Origin: Lasiosphaeria ovina
Taxonomy: Eukaryota; Ascomycota; Sordariomycetes; Sordariales; Lasiosphaeriaceae
Assembly (NCBI GenBank): GCA_033439765.1
Contig: JAULSN010000003.1
Coordinates: 4,526,001 to 4,590,000, forward strand
Length of the DNA: 64,000 nt
Reading direction: 5' to 3'
The translations under genes and the position numbers were made by a program. Below are positions 35,639 through 46,526 of the stretch, piece after piece (the first letter of the stretch is position 1; each line of letters begins with the position of its first letter). Under the pieces are notes generated by a model, which searched no databases, had not been told where the DNA came from, and was given only the letters and a program-made list of their open reading frames with translations.

Positions 35639-37819
35639 CTAGGTGAAATGCGGCAAGTACTTTGCCCACGCAACCGTCTCAAAAGCCGAGTCGGGCAGCC
35701 ACGGGACGCTCGTGAGCGCCTCAACAAGTAGATACACGCGGGCGGCAACATACAGCAGGCCGCCTGCGACGGCGACCACCAGCACGCCCAGGGCCACGAG
35801 GACCGCCACGACCGCCCCGACACCAAAAACCCATCTCGGGACATGCTTGGCGACCCACCTGGTCACGTCCTCCATCGCCGAGGGCTTCAAGAAGGCGTCG
35901 AACAGGAGCTCCTTCAGCGACCGTATCATGTACGGCACCGACCCGTACACGGCGACGATGACCCCCGAGACGCGCCACAGCAGCACCTCGGCGGCGCTCG
36001 CCACCGGCGGGTTCCACGCCAGCAGATGCAGCCCGCCGTACGCCACGCCGGCGACCAGGAGGCTGAGCATGGCCGGGCCCAGACTACTCTGCTGCGGAAA
36101 GTTGCGCGCGCGCGCGCACACGTACTCACCGAGCCACGCGCGGTGCGCCTCGCCGGGGTTGTCGAGGTAGCTAGCGGCGCCCACGCCGTCGATGCCGCCC
36201 CTGGCGCGGGCGAGAAAGCCGGGGTACTTCCTGTAGCAGTCGCGTGCGAGCCGCAGGCGGCGCACGTCGGCCGGCGCGAGCGTGATGTACGGGCGCTGCA
36301 GGGCGGCGAGCCCGCGCCGCGCCACGACGTCGGCCGCCGACGGCAGCGCGCGCGTGAACACGAACCGCGGGCCGACAGACACGACACGCCGGCTGAAGTC
36401 GTTGTACCGCCCGCGCCGGAACCCGAACCCGAACAGGCTCTGGCCCATGTACAGGCGGCAGACGCCGTTGCCCGTGGCGCGCGACGGCGACGGTGGTGGT
36501 GGGTCGGCGGCGGCGTATACTAAACCCAGGCGGCGCTGGCCTGGCGCGGTGAGCGCCTCGAGCAAGCCGCGCTCGACGGGCGAGACCTCGCCGACGTCGT
36601 CATCGTCATCGTCATCGTCGTCCGCATAATGGGGAGCAAGCGCGCCCTCGCCGTCGCGCCACAGCCGCGCGAGCATGGTCTCGCCCTGGAAGTGGCTCGC
36701 GGCAGCCGGGCAGGCGCCCATGGGGCTGCGCATGAACATCCCAGCGGCAGCGAGGGCAACATCGCGGCCGCGCACGAGCACGGGCTCGGCGACGTCGAGC
36801 GGCTTGTGCCACCACAGCGCGTAGGCGACGAGCGTGCAGGCCGCGTGGGCGAACGTGTTGAGCTCGAGCAGGCTGACGGTGAGGCCCGCCGCGAGCCGCG
36901 ACACCACCTGCGCCGCGAACCACAGCGCCTGCAGCGCGACGACCGTCTTGGCCAGCCAGTTCGCCTTGCTGCGGTCGGTGATCTGCGTCGTGGATACGTC
37001 TGGCACCAAGTGTGGCGTGACGTGTGCGAGCCGCAGCAGGCCGAGTGCTGTCAGGGCTGCGCGCTTGCGGTTTGCTGGGAAAAAGTCGCCGCCGCTGGAC
37101 GTGATGTCCGAGTCGAAGGCGAACCCGCCCATGATGGCGAAGTGGCTGTGTGCCATCGTCCACGAGTGTCGACGTCGCGGCTGGCTTCTGGGCTGTGGTT
37201 CCAGGGCTGGCGATGTGCATGTCGAGGCGGCGGACGTGGATGCGGGCCGTGATGGGGAACGAGATGGAGACGGGGACTGTGATCGAGACTGAGACCGGGA
37301 CCGGGACCGGGACCGGGACCGGGACCGGGACTGCGATGGAGACTGGGACTGAGATGTGGACTGGGACATAGACCGAGACCGGTCCGTGGACACGGTCGAA
37401 GCCGGAACCGGAACCGGAGCCGGCGCCGTAGCCATCTCGACATCCCGCACCTCGCCAGCCGGCCCTTGCCTCTTCCCCGGCAAGACACGCCTCGCCCACC
37501 CAAGCAAAGACCTTCTCTCCACCTCCTCCCCAAGCACCACCTTAATATCGCGGTGGAACGCGCGCGCTTCGCGGTGCTGCTCGAACGCCGTCCACGCGAC
37601 GAACTCGGGCGCCAGCAGCCCGAGCAGCAGCCACCACAGCTTGCGGCGCGTCTGCGCCGCCTGTGACTTACCGTGCTCGGGCAGGTTGAGGTGCACGGCC
37701 GTCCATACGCACAGCGCCATGGTCACGAGACACGACGACAGTAGCCCGTACGTCCCGCGGCGGTTGGGTTCGGCGTGCCACGCCGTGCCGTTACGCGCCT
37801 GCCCGAAGTCGATGGCCAT
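35639..37819 (-). CDS. Large multi-span membrane protein with an SR-rich loop
   Basis: Uncharacterised single-exon protein of 726 residues. It resembles a family of fungal proteins I know only as hypothetical membrane proteins. The first hydrophobic segments (about 24-46, YGLLSSCLVTMALCVWTAVHL, and 60-81, LLGLLAPEFVAWTAFE) carry the recognisable conserved block. A soluble loop at about 140-200 is dominated by Ser-Arg and Ser-Gln dipeptides and is encoded by a GACCGG tandem repeat. Further membrane segments lie around 285-340, 590-650 and 680-715, giving about eight in total. An Asp run (DDDDDDDDD, about 405) and Pro/Ser-rich DNA-level repeats follow. There is no catalytic motif. GC content and codon bias are very high. 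Function is unknown; the coding call is firm because of length. Confidence 0.85.
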   Translation of the reverse strand: MAIDFGQARNGTAWHAEPNRRGTYGLLSSCLVTMALCVWTAVHLNLPEHGKSQAAQTRRKLWWLLLGLLAPEFVAWTAFEQHREARAFHRDIKVVLGEEVERRSLLGWARRVLPGKRQGPAGEVRDVEMATAPAPVPVPASTVSTDRSRSMSQSTSQSQSPSQSRSRSRSRSRSRSQSRSQSPSPSRSPSRPASTSAASTCTSPALEPQPRSQPRRRHSWTMAHSHFAIMGGFAFDSDITSSGGDFFPANRKRAALTALGLLRLAHVTPHLVPDVSTTQITDRSKANWLAKTVVALQALWFAAQVVSRLAAGLTVSLLELNTFAHAACTLVAYALWWHKPLDVAEPVLVRGRDVALAAAGMFMRSPMGACPAAASHFQGETMLARLWRDGEGALAPHYADDDDDDDDDVGEVSPVERGLLEALTAPGQRRLGLVYAAADPPPPSPSRATGNGVCRLYMGQSLFGFGFRRGRYNDFSRRVVSVGPRFVFTRALPSAADVVARRGLAALQRPYITLAPADVRRLRLARDCYRKYPGFLARARGGIDGVGAASYLDNPGEAHRAWLGEYVCARARNFPQQSSLGPAMLSLLVAGVAYGGLHLLAWNPPVASAAEVLLWRVSGVIVAVYGSVPYMIRSLKELLFDAFLKPSAMEDVTRWVAKHVPRWVFGVGAVVAVLVALGVLVVAVAGGLLYVAARVYLLVEALTSVPWLPDSAFETVAWAKYLPHFT
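37292..37331 (-). repeat. GACCGG hexanucleotide repeat encoding Ser-Arg dipeptides
   Basis: About six copies of a GACCGG unit occur in tandem (plus-strand phase), within wider degenerate GGGAC-rich DNA from about 37250 to 37390. Read on the minus strand it codes (Ser-Arg)n in the loop of the membrane protein. Confidence 0.8.
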
Positions 37820-38466
37820 GGCTGGGCCTGGCAGGCCGGCGGGGCTGTGTGTGCTGGTGATGTGGTGCGCTCAGTTGTGGCTATGGTTGAGACGTTGCTT
37901 CATTTTTTCATGATGGGTGATGAAATTGAGGCGAATGGCGAGGCTCTACGAGGTCTGATAATTAGAATAATTACTCGACGCTCGGCCAGATCCAGAGTGC
38001 GGCTGAACCGAATGACAGGGGCTGGTGAGCTGCCTGCATGACGGACGAAAGAAGTTAGTTCTAGAAGTAGGCATCTTGGGATGAGACAATACCATGTCTA
38101 ACATGACATGTGACATTGTCATGAGAATTGATTGTTGAGATGCCCCCAAGTTTGATTTCGACCATGAAGGTGCTTATGGGAGCCAACACCGAGTTGGTGA
38201 TTCGGCACCAACAACACTGGCAGCTGACACACCATGACAATACTTTCAACAAGTCGCAATCAAACACGGCTGAGTGTGTGCGGCACTGTATCAGAACCTC
38301 TTTGATATTCTCGCTGCTGCCTCGTAGCCCTACCAAGCCAAAAAAAAACACTACTGCTTTCTTCCCTTCTAGACTCGACTCGACTCGACTCGAGGCACAG
38401 CCCTCCCCCTCGCCCCTGATTTTCACCTACAATTTTATAACAAACACACCCCCCAATAACAACAAC
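37820..38466. other. Intergenic region, no gene seen
   Basis: This is the promoter side of the membrane-protein gene and the 3' flank of the small gene at 38467. A CGACTCGACTCGACTCGA run lies near 38376-38393. No coding signal. Confidence 0.6.
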
Positions 38467-38965
38467 TCAGTTATCCGAGTCGGACTGGTCGACCAGCTCG
38501 GCGAGCTTCTGGCGCAGCAGGCGGCCGATGACCTCGGGGTCGGGCCCGGTGGCGCCAGCGTCGAGGATCTCCTGGCGCGTGAGGTGGATGGGCTTGACTT
38601 CGGGGGCCTTGGCCTGCACGGCGTCGCGGACGCGCTGGATCTCGTCCGCGGGGATGCCGCCGCCGAAGATGATGGCCCGCGGCACCTTGCGCTCCGTCGC
38701 CGGCACGCCCGCGTTGCTGCCCAGTCCCGACGACGGCTCCGTCTCGAGGTTGCCCGCGCAGATCAGCGGCAGCTCAGCCTGCGCCGTCTCGAGGTCGAGG
38801 CAGATGTGCGCGACTGGGAACACGGCGCTGGTCAGCAAGTGCCACCTGGATTATCACAGACCAGTGCAAAGACGTACGGTCGTATTCCGGGAGAAGCCTG
38901 GCGCGGATGTCCTGCGCAACCTTGGAGTTGTTGCCGAAGCTGGCGACGGGGATCGGAGCAGCCAT
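38467..38965 (-). CDS. Small conserved hypothetical protein
   Basis: Protein of 144 residues in two exons, 38965-38878 and 38813-38467. The 64-nt intron (donor GTACGT, acceptor CCCAG) joins in phase 1, so LLPEYD continues as LAHICLDLETAQAELP. I recall near-identical patterns (an N-terminal ASFG block, the LLPEYD block, PRAIIFGGGIP, ATGPDPEVI) in unnamed proteins of many ascomycetes, so the family looks conserved but has no function I know. The VASFGNNSKVAQDIR and AIIFGGG strands look like a Rossmann-like alpha/beta fold. There is no signal peptide and no membrane helix. The C-terminus is acidic (VDQSDSDN). Model confidence is good; functional knowledge is nil. Confidence 0.83.
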
Positions 38966-39892
38966 GTCGTAATTGTGTGTCTAAGCCCGAGCCTGATGCA
39001 AGTAATTATTTCAAAGATCAAGGTCAACCTGGCCAAGAATCCCTTAAACTGTTTGTGAGGAGGGTGTCCAGTGCGGTTGATGGAATGGAAAGGCAGGTTT
39101 GTGCAGAGAGGGCTTGCCGGTCTCCTCCTCGCCATCTTATAGAAACGCGCGAGAGGGGCAAAGGGAGCAAAAGGAAGCCAACCAAGCAGGTCCGGTGCAT
39201 GAACGACCATGCCAGGGCTGCTGTTTGCCGCCGATCATGATTCGACCGCACATCTCCATCCTCCCTCGTCCGATCAACCGCAGCGTGTTTCTACTGGCCG
39301 AGCATGTTCTGGGTCCAGGTTTCGGCGGCGGCGGTGTGAAGGACAAGAATAGGCCAGTGGGGCTATTGGACCATGGGTCGATATTCATCTCATTTCTGAA
39401 GAGGAGGCGGAGGAAGCAAGGGGTGCCAGAGCGGCCGCAATAATACGCAATAGTAATCGCCCCGTCCTCCGAGCTGAACAAGGAGGCTGCATTTTGTGGG
39501 GTAATCCGAGACCTGCCGCACCTGTCGCAACCGCCGGACTCCGATGTGTTTCTGTGGCCCGAGAAGATGGAAAGACAGCGGGTGTATGGATTCAATTCCG
39601 GCGTCAATGCCGGCGGTCGGCTGTGTGAGGCTGGCCGGGTGCCTGGCAAGCTGCGGTATATAGCCTATGAAAAGCCAGACGTCACCCACCCCCGTCCCCT
39701 CTTTTGCTCGGCGACGTCGGGATGTCGGCGCTTTGCCAGCTCCGGGATCGTGTTCAAGTCTTTTGAGTGGCAGCCACTGATCTCGTCTGATGATGCTCGG
39801 TCCCGACCATTTGGATCTGTTAATTACGCCAGTTATAGCCATGCTGAGACTAGTCCAAGTGGGTAAGGTGTAGTAAGTACGGTAAGGTGCTC

Positions 39893-39911
39893 GAGACTCT
39901 CAGAGAGTCTC
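39893..39911. repeat. Perfect 19-base palindrome
   Basis: GAGACTCTC, a central A and then GAGAGTCTC form a perfect inverted repeat with 9-base arms. It overlaps the end of the doubtful small minus-strand frame. It might form a hairpin or bind a dimeric protein; neither is shown. Confidence 0.75.
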
Positions 39912-40095
39912 ATCCGTTCCACATCTGAATGTGAGTCTCCAACAAATCGTTAATCGTACCATACTTGGGATGGATGGCCCTCTTCGGCGACACATGAGCT
40001 GAATGTTCAGCGGTGTCAATCTTCTTGAGCCATTTTTCGAGGCACCCGTTGGGTGGACTTGCGTTTTCCCGTTTGGTTTCAAGATCCGGCAACAT
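39910..40095 (-). CDS. Doubtful short ORF or gene remnant
   Basis: A frame of 61 residues starts at ATG 40095 (MLPDLETKREN) and ends in GTINDLLETHIQMWNG. Composition is protein-like, with a helical, charged centre (CLEKWLKKIDTAEH), but it has no recognised domain or splice partner, and its stop codon lies in a palindrome. It could be a relic of a larger gene or chance. Confidence 0.2.
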   Translation of the reverse strand: MLPDLETKRENASPPNGCLEKWLKKIDTAEHSAHVSPKRAIHPKYGTINDLLETHIQMWNG

Positions 40096-40346
40096 GTTCA
40101 GCCAAGACTTAGAACTGAGCACCCCAGTGTGATGAGCTTACCAACTTCATTGCACATTAGCCTTTCGCCTTGTCCAAAGGAGTGCAGATACAAACTCGAA
40201 AGAATTCGGGGAGGACAGGACGAAAGGAAAGGCAAACAATGAAGAAGGTCGGGCAGAAGCCCTTGGCCGATTCTAGCTACTGGCTCTAGTGTATTGGCTG
40301 CATATCCACATCAGGGCCACAATATTTGGGAGATGAAGCTGCAATA

Positions 40347-41624
40347 TCAGCTCGCTGTCTCGCCTGAGAACAGCTGATCTCGGATACCATCATACGATGC
40401 ATACGTGTCTGCCTCCGAGTCAAAGTCAAGGACCCAGGCCTCCCGCTTCAGATGCAGCGACTCCGTGTCACGCCATATGGCGTCCCAGTCGGCCTTGTGC
40501 CACTGCTCACGCGTCGAGATGCCCGTGGCCTGGATCTTGTGCACTCGCTCGTAGCGAATGTGTTCCCAGACCCGGACAGCCTCCTGAACCTTGCCTTTGC
40601 CAGCTAGGTCGAGACAGGCAGCCATGACCACGCCGTCCTCCATAGCCTGGGAGGCGCCCTGGATCGACGTGGGGAGGAACGGGTGGGCGGCGTCACCGAT
40701 CAGCGCGGTGCGTGCCTTGGGTGAGATGAAGGTTGGGAGGGGGTCGCGGAAGACGAGCTTGTAGTCGAACAGCCTGTCGGGCGGTGTAGCTCTCACCAGT
40801 TCCAGCACCACTGGGTCCCAGCCGTCGACGACACGCAGCACGTCTTCGAGTTTAGCGGGGAACTGCCAGTTCTCCTCGATGTCACCCTCGTCCTTGTGCG
40901 TACACACCCAGCTCATCTCGCGGCCGCCCTTGATGGCGGCGGCCAGAAAGTGCACGTCCTGCCCAATCCAAGCGACATGAGAATCGCCGTTGACCACCAG
41001 GTGTCGTGTCTTGTCGCTCTTCAGCAGCTCGTCAGAGGGGTACCACGTGCGAAACACGGCGTACCCAGAGGGTTGCGGCTTATCCTCAAATCCAAGGACG
41101 AGCTTTCTGCCACGGGAGCGCACCCCCTCGGCGGCGAGCACCACATCGGCCGTGAACCGCTGGCCGTCAGCCGTCTCGACACCGGCCGCATCCTCCGTCT
41201 CAAAGTAGTTGACAATATTGTGCCCGAGCCGGACGTCAACCCCCCTGGCCAGCGCATGGCGGTAGAGGATTTGGTGGATCTCGCCCCGGTGACCGTTGAC
41301 CCTCGGCCCCCACTCGCGGTGTTCTTTGGCAAACGACTGAGTTGTGGCATACTTGCCCAGCCAGTCGTAGAATTTGACCTCCTCGCTCTTGTGGATGATG
41401 GGTTCGAGGGCCTCCCACACGCCCGGCCACTTGGAGAAGAAGCGGGACGAGTTCTGGCCGAAACTGATAATATCACCGAGCGGAGCGAGCTCCGGGGACT
41501 TTTCGAACAAGATGACCTCGTGCCCTTTCCGGTCACACTCAATGGCAGCCGTAAGCCCGGCAAAGCCTGCGCCAACAATGACGACGCGGATGCCCGAAGG
41601 GGGCAGCCTGGGGAACTCGGCCAT
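40347..41624 (-). CDS. FAD-dependent monooxygenase (salicylate hydroxylase-like)
   Basis: Flavoprotein monooxygenase of 425 residues in one exon. I chose ATG 41624 (ACCATGG context, MAEFPRLPPSG) because the longer open frame begins only at a GTG. The FAD-binding GxGxxG is GAGFAG at 18-23 after the first strand RVVIVG, with the ribose-contacting Glu of LFEKS about 20 residues later. The second FAD motif, GDAAHPFLPTSIQGASQAMEDG (about 310-331), is perfect. The DG motif, usually GADG, reads AAEG here. Substrates in this class (PF01494, salicylate hydroxylase, FAD-linked epoxidases and others) are aromatic or polyketide compounds hydroxylated with NAD(P)H and O2. The substrate here is unknown. 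There is no secretion signal. No backbone synthase lies nearby, so a stand-alone catabolic role is as likely as a biosynthetic one. Confidence 0.92.
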   Translation of the reverse strand: MAEFPRLPPSGIRVVIVGAGFAGLTAAIECDRKGHEVILFEKSPELAPLGDIISFGQNSSRFFSKWPGVWEALEPIIHKSEEVKFYDWLGKYATTQSFAKEHREWGPRVNGHRGEIHQILYRHALARGVDVRLGHNIVNYFETEDAAGVETADGQRFTADVVLAAEGVRSRGRKLVLGFEDKPQPSGYAVFRTWYPSDELLKSDKTRHLVVNGDSHVAWIGQDVHFLAAAIKGGREMSWVCTHKDEGDIEENWQFPAKLEDVLRVVDGWDPVVLELVRATPPDRLFDYKLVFRDPLPTFISPKARTALIGDAAHPFLPTSIQGASQAMEDGVVMAACLDLAGKGKVQEAVRVWEHIRYERVHKIQATGISTREQWHKADWDAIWRDTESLHLKREAWVLDFDSEADTYASYDGIRDQLFSGETAS

Positions 41625-44060
41625 GGTGAGTATGCCTGCCTGGAAGCGGCGATAGGAATGACGTCTTGGGACGGAAGTCTCGTTCACATATGATGGCGAT
41701 GTGGTATGTATGAACCGGACGACCAGAACAGCGGTGGCTGGATGCCAGAAGAAGCCATGCCTTCCTTATATACCTGCCTAGAAAAGACGAGGTGGGTGTA
41801 CTAGCCGCGAGATAGAGTGCGTGTGCTGTGAGGTAAGCCCGTAGGATCGAGGCAATGTTGGTAGATGTGCCGTTCTGCATGTTGGAGGTTGTGTTATTGG
41901 GCGGGCAATTGCCGGCAGCGAGGAGACCTTGATACCCCGCATGACCCCTTTCCCTGGGTGAACCACCCCCATCAACTAGCCGCCTCGCTGACTTGTGCTA
42001 CCAGACATGGTTGGCGCCGGAACTCTGTGCCGCCCTGTCCATAGCAGCATGGGAGTTGTTGCAGTTGAGGTATGTGCCAGCAATAAACAAGAGAGAGGGT
42101 TCGCGAGACAGAATGGCGGTGGCATCTCCTGGAAAGGTCAGCACAAGAGGTCACCATTGGTCTGAAACTCAAAGATATATCATCAAGTACAGCCCCTTGG
42201 CAGTTGAGGGGTTGAGAGACTACGAGTCGTCCTCACAGCTTAGGTTGTTACACAGACTGCCGTGTAACGGCCGTGTAGTTAGAGAGCATCGTCTGGCTTC
42301 GCTTGCAGTTGAGAGTTTGGCGGTTCCAGATTTCCCGGGGAAAGAGATCTAAGACCCTCTCGACTGGACAGTGGCTGCCGGCTTGGGAAATCACACCTAT
42401 CTACTACCCACCCTGGGGTACTTGACGAACACAAGGTACGGATTCGAATTGGGCCATTCCAAGGGTGATCCATTGTTTATGCGGCTAGTTACTTTACCTC
42501 GCAGCCATAGCATCACTTACGTGATGCATTGAACACGGCCGAACGTAGCAGCTGCACGTGAGCTGGTGGTTGAGCGCTGAAACCATGAGCCGAATATCAG
42601 GTCCTTTCGGATGATGACAGCCGAGTTCTAGCCTCTTCAGGAACATGGACCACAAAAGGAAGAAAACTAAGAAAAAGGCCGCGAAATTCTCTGCTTGTCC
42701 GAGAGGCTAATGAAGTTTGAGGAACGGGCAGTTTCCACCGTGTCATCAGGCAGGCTGATTCATCCGAGTGCAACCTCCAGGGCGGGCCGGGTTTGGAAGA
42801 GAGCCTGGCTCTCAGTGGATGTTTCAGGCTCGAAAATACATTAACAGCGCCGGTCTAGAATAGAAAGAAGGCAAGAGTTGCCAGGACTCTGGGAACCATC
42901 TGGATAACTATATCCGTCAGTATCCAGCAACAAAAGCTGCCAAGACTTGATTCAATGGGCGGCAAACTTGGGTAGTATTTTGCGAGCTGGCTTTGTTATT
43001 GTGGATGTGGATGTGGAATGTCCCATGTGGAGTGGTGGTCATTCGCTTCCCTGGACATCTGTTCGGAGCCGTGCGGTGACTTATGTTCCGTGCCCTGGGC
43101 CAGATGGAAAAGGAAGAACAAAACACTGCGGGAATTGCCCAATACAATAATGAAAAAAGTTTGGACTGGACCTTTGACCGCGGTTAATTCAGAACAGCTC
43201 CTGTCTCTTCGTCTTTGAGCTAGATGATCTTGGGAAAGATTAGCCTCCGTCACCGTTTGTGCCTTTGGAAACCCCGTAGCCTCCGTTCTCTGGGTGCAGA
43301 AATCACGTGCAGACCCCCAATTCTAGCACATGGCACATGGAGAAAACAAATGGGGAAGCAGCTGCCGTTGCAATTCGGAGAATTGATTGGACAGGGATTA
43401 AAGAGCCAGGAGCTCGCTCCCCACTCTCCCTCCATCCCATCCCAGCCACAAGCCTCATCCGCATCGTCGCTGCACCGTCGACTCGCAGCAACAAAGTCAC
43501 TAATTTGTCTGGCCTGCAAGCTCCCACGTCCGCTGCACACCAACCGCCTCAGGCTTCAGAAAGCGTCGCCGACCTGCGAGCGCGCTCCTCCTAATAATCC
43601 GTCGCACATCTTGTCGAGTGTTTGCCGGGCGGGCCTTTTCTGCTTGTTGCCAACATAGACTGACTACCTGGGAGGTACCTAAGGTACCTTACCCAGCCAG
43701 TTACTAAACGCTGTTGGCTTGGGTTCGCCCAGAAAGCGGATCTTCTCCACGCTTCCGTCCTTTCGCTCCGCCAGACAGTTAACTCCATTCTCCATCGCGA
43801 CAGCCCATCATTTCTTGCTTGCTGCCAACTTGCGCGACATCACCCCTCCTACGCACACGTGAAGAAACACGCCCTTGGTCCGGCTTAAGCCGCAATTGCC
43901 TACAACCACCGCCTGGCCTAACGCTCACGATCGCTCTTCCGGCGGGTATCCCCGCGTTCTTGGCCCGGCCTGCGAGCAAGTTACGCGGTGCTCGACCACG
44001 TTGCAGCCCGATTACGCTCCTGGCCCTGCGCCCATTGATGCGCCCTTCTCGCTGTCCGCA
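41625..44060. other. Long intergenic region between divergent genes, no gene seen
   Basis: A 2.4-kb gap separates the start codons of the monooxygenase and the SWIB protein. It contains an AGGTACCTAAGGTACCTT inverted motif at 43673-43690. All open frames are short and lack motifs. Confidence 0.5.
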
Positions 44061-45147
44061 ATGTCCGCCCCATGTAGGACTCATCTGAGCCACCTTGGAC
44101 TACAGTGTCCTTGTGTTGCCGGCATCGCTGACCTTGCACAGTATCTTCGGATGAGAAGGTCAAGTATACCCGCATTATTGACGGCATCTTAGCGGCTGCC
44201 GATCTGCAAACGGTCACTCGCAAGAAGATCCGAGAAGGCCTCGAAGAAGCCATCCAGAAGGATCTCAGCGACCAAAAGGTACGTGCAATCCTGCTACCTC
44301 GCGGCCCCTGCCAGCTCTTCCTCCATATGACTGAACCGTGGCACCTAATACACCTGCCGCCAACTAGAATGCCATCAAAAGCTTAATTGAAGAACGGTTC
44401 GACGCTATATCTGCCGACGCGACGCAGGCAATACCGACGCCCCCCTCTGGCGCCGCCGTCGACCTTTCACCGCAACCTGAAACTAACGGCCATTCCCCCG
44501 ACGTTAAGCCCGAGGGGGACGAAGACGCAGATGTTGCCGACGACGACGACGGTGAAATAGAGGTTTCGTTACCACCAGCAAAGAAAAAACAAAAACGCGA
44601 GAGCTCGAGCGAGGATGCCGATGCGCGTCTTGCCGCCGAACTCCAGGCGCAAGAGAACAGACGGTCGCGTGGCCCACTCACGCGCGGCGCCGGCGCAACC
44701 AAAGTCACCAAGAAGGTCAAGGCGAAACCAAAAGCAAAGGCAACCAAGAAAAAGAGTGAGAAACGAGTGCGCTCGGATAACGACGACAGCGACGTGGACT
44801 CGGAGGCAGAAGGAAAACAGAAACGGAAAGCAGGGGGCGGCTTTCAGAAACCTTTCAACCTCAGCTACCCGCTAGCGGAAATATGCGGAGAGAGCCAGGT
44901 TTGTTTACGAGGCCCCCGTACGTGTCTTTGACGTTTGGGGCCCATTTACTGACAAGAACAGCTATCACGCCCGCAGGTGGTTAAACGGCTCTGGGAACAC
45001 ATCAAAGCCAACGAGCTCCAGGACCCCAGTGACAAGCGGCAGATACGATGTGACGACAAGATGCAAGCCGTGTTTGAACGGAGCCGAGTTGACATGTTCC
45101 AGATGAACAAGCTTCTCGGCAATCAGCTCTATCCCATCGAAGACTGA
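44061..45147 (+). CDS. DEK_C and SWIB/MDM2 domain chromatin protein (Uaf30/Tri1-like)
   Basis: Predicted nuclear protein of 288 residues in four exons: 44061-44073, 44142-44278, 44368-44898 and 44962-45147. Introns are 68 nt (GTAGGA/GCACAG, branch GCTGACC), 89 nt (GTACGT/ACTAG) and 63 nt (GTTTGT/AACAG, branch TACTGAC), with consistent phases 1, 0 and 0. The 13-nt first exon codes MSAP plus one base. Residues about 9-65 form a DEK C-terminal-type helical domain (YTRIIDGILAAADLQTVTRKKIREGLEEAI). The middle is acidic and then very basic, with nuclear localisation signals (PAKKKQKR, AKATKKK). The C-terminal SWIB fold (about 210-288) runs from PFNLSYPLAEICG into LSRPQVVKRLWEHIKANELQDP. Yeast relatives are Uaf30, an rDNA transcription factor subunit, and Tri1. 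The order of domains matches that pair. Confidence 0.93.
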
Positions 45148-46526
45148 TATCGTTGGTTTGGATCTAAAGCAGGCTAGGCGTGCATGCCGTCTTGGGACAT
45201 TGTTTCTTGACTCTGGGATTCTATGTCAACTTGGCTGGCACAGCACAGCCAAAGGCGGGCATCTTGAATTTTATTTGGCTGGGAATTCCCGTCTAAGCGA
45301 TTTTGCATTTCCCCTCCAGATAATCCCTTATTTTGTGCTTTAAATTGGCGCAGGTCCTGGGAGACGTGTTTCGAACACGCCCCAATTATCATCTTCACAC
45401 TCTTAGTGTTCTTTGTTGTCCAGGCGGTTCTCCCTGGCCAGTCCATGTCCAGTATGACAAGCGGCCAGGCTGAAGGGTTGGGCAGGGGGGTTTTTCTATG
45501 GACTTGGAGATAATGCTCACGCATATTATTTTGGCCGAAGCAACGGAGAGACGAACAAAGACATGCTTGCCGTTGTCATTGGGCACAGCACAGCATTGGT
45601 ATGGTGTATAGTGGCAAATACTTTATTTACCATCAACCATTTACATATAGGGGTAAGCGAAGACGATGGAGGCACTGTAGTGATAAAGCCCTAGGGCAGG
45701 TAGTTATACGCAAATGTGCAAGTAGCGCTGAGTGGTCAAGAAGAAGCCCCTTGTTCTTCCTGGTGATTACTGATGATTCCAAATAACATGGCGAATATCA
45801 AATGGTTGTTCCTATGCGAGGGAGCCAACGCAAGCTACCATAATTCATTATGATTCATGTGACACGTGATATAGGTTTTGTAGGTACGGTGCTGTACGGG
45901 TACCTACCAAGCTTGCCAAGGTAGTAATCATGGACATCCGAATTGAAAAGCCTTGAAATTCGAGTCGGCCTTGCTTGAGTCAAGCTCCAAGGAAAGGAAC
46001 CTTCGAAGACGGCGTGACTCTTTTGTCGCGGACGCCAGCATGAAGCTTAGCCACACTTGGTTTCGGCTCAGGGGCAGGGGCAGGAGGACCAGCAACAAAC
46101 GGATGGGAGTCATGACACGCCCTTGCAGGCCCTTGGCCGACCGCTGGCGCCCCAGTGACACACCACCCAAGCAATCCCTGCACCTTGCCTCGAGCTTGCC
46201 GAGCCTCTGCTGCTCCCCGGCTCAATCGACACAGCCACCCACAACCGCGGGGTGTAACGAAAACGAAAAAGCTGCCAATCTCGCAAATTCCACGGCGCTG
46301 ATAAAGCTGCCCCACCATCCCCGTTAGGCACGAAAGACGGCCAGCAAACAACCTTCAATTTACTACATCACGCACGTACCCTCTCTGATTGCTTGTTGTG
46401 CCTGCTGCACTCGCGGGTTTTCTACACGTAGAATTAGGATCAGGCCCGAACGGCCAGACGAGAAATCGATTCTCGACAGTGACAGTGGCAAGAACTTGGA
46501 CCGACACATCATCAATCACGAACCCC
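45148..46526. other. Intergenic region, no gene seen
   Basis: This gap lies between two plus-strand genes. It contains TAGGTACGG (45881) and GGGTACCTACC (45898) motifs and a TTCGAAC-containing hairpin near 45342-45387 that I examined and rejected as a tRNA. No open frame has coding character. Confidence 0.55.

Larger units (their letters stand above)
38966..40346. other. Intergenic region with a palindrome and a doubtful small frame
   Basis: A 1.4-kb gap between two minus-strand genes. It contains a perfect 19-base palindrome at 39893-39911 and a 61-codon minus-strand frame next to it, listed separately. Nothing else is recognisable. Confidence 0.5.

Noticed and set aside
34575..41624. A secondary-metabolite cluster built from the FMN reductase, membrane protein and FAD monooxygenase
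   Set aside because: No synthase, terpene cyclase, transporter or local regulator is present, and the genes are separated by a conserved small gene of unknown role.
45342..45390. TTCGAAC-containing stem-loop downstream of the SWIB gene, resembling the T arm of a tRNA
   Set aside because: There is no D arm or anticodon arm at the right distance, and the outer pairs would close a 45-base hairpin, not a cloverleaf.
46389..46526. In-frame upstream extension of the Hel2-type gene
   Set aside because: It begins at TTG, not ATG; the ATG at 46527 has a good context and precedes the RGG region.
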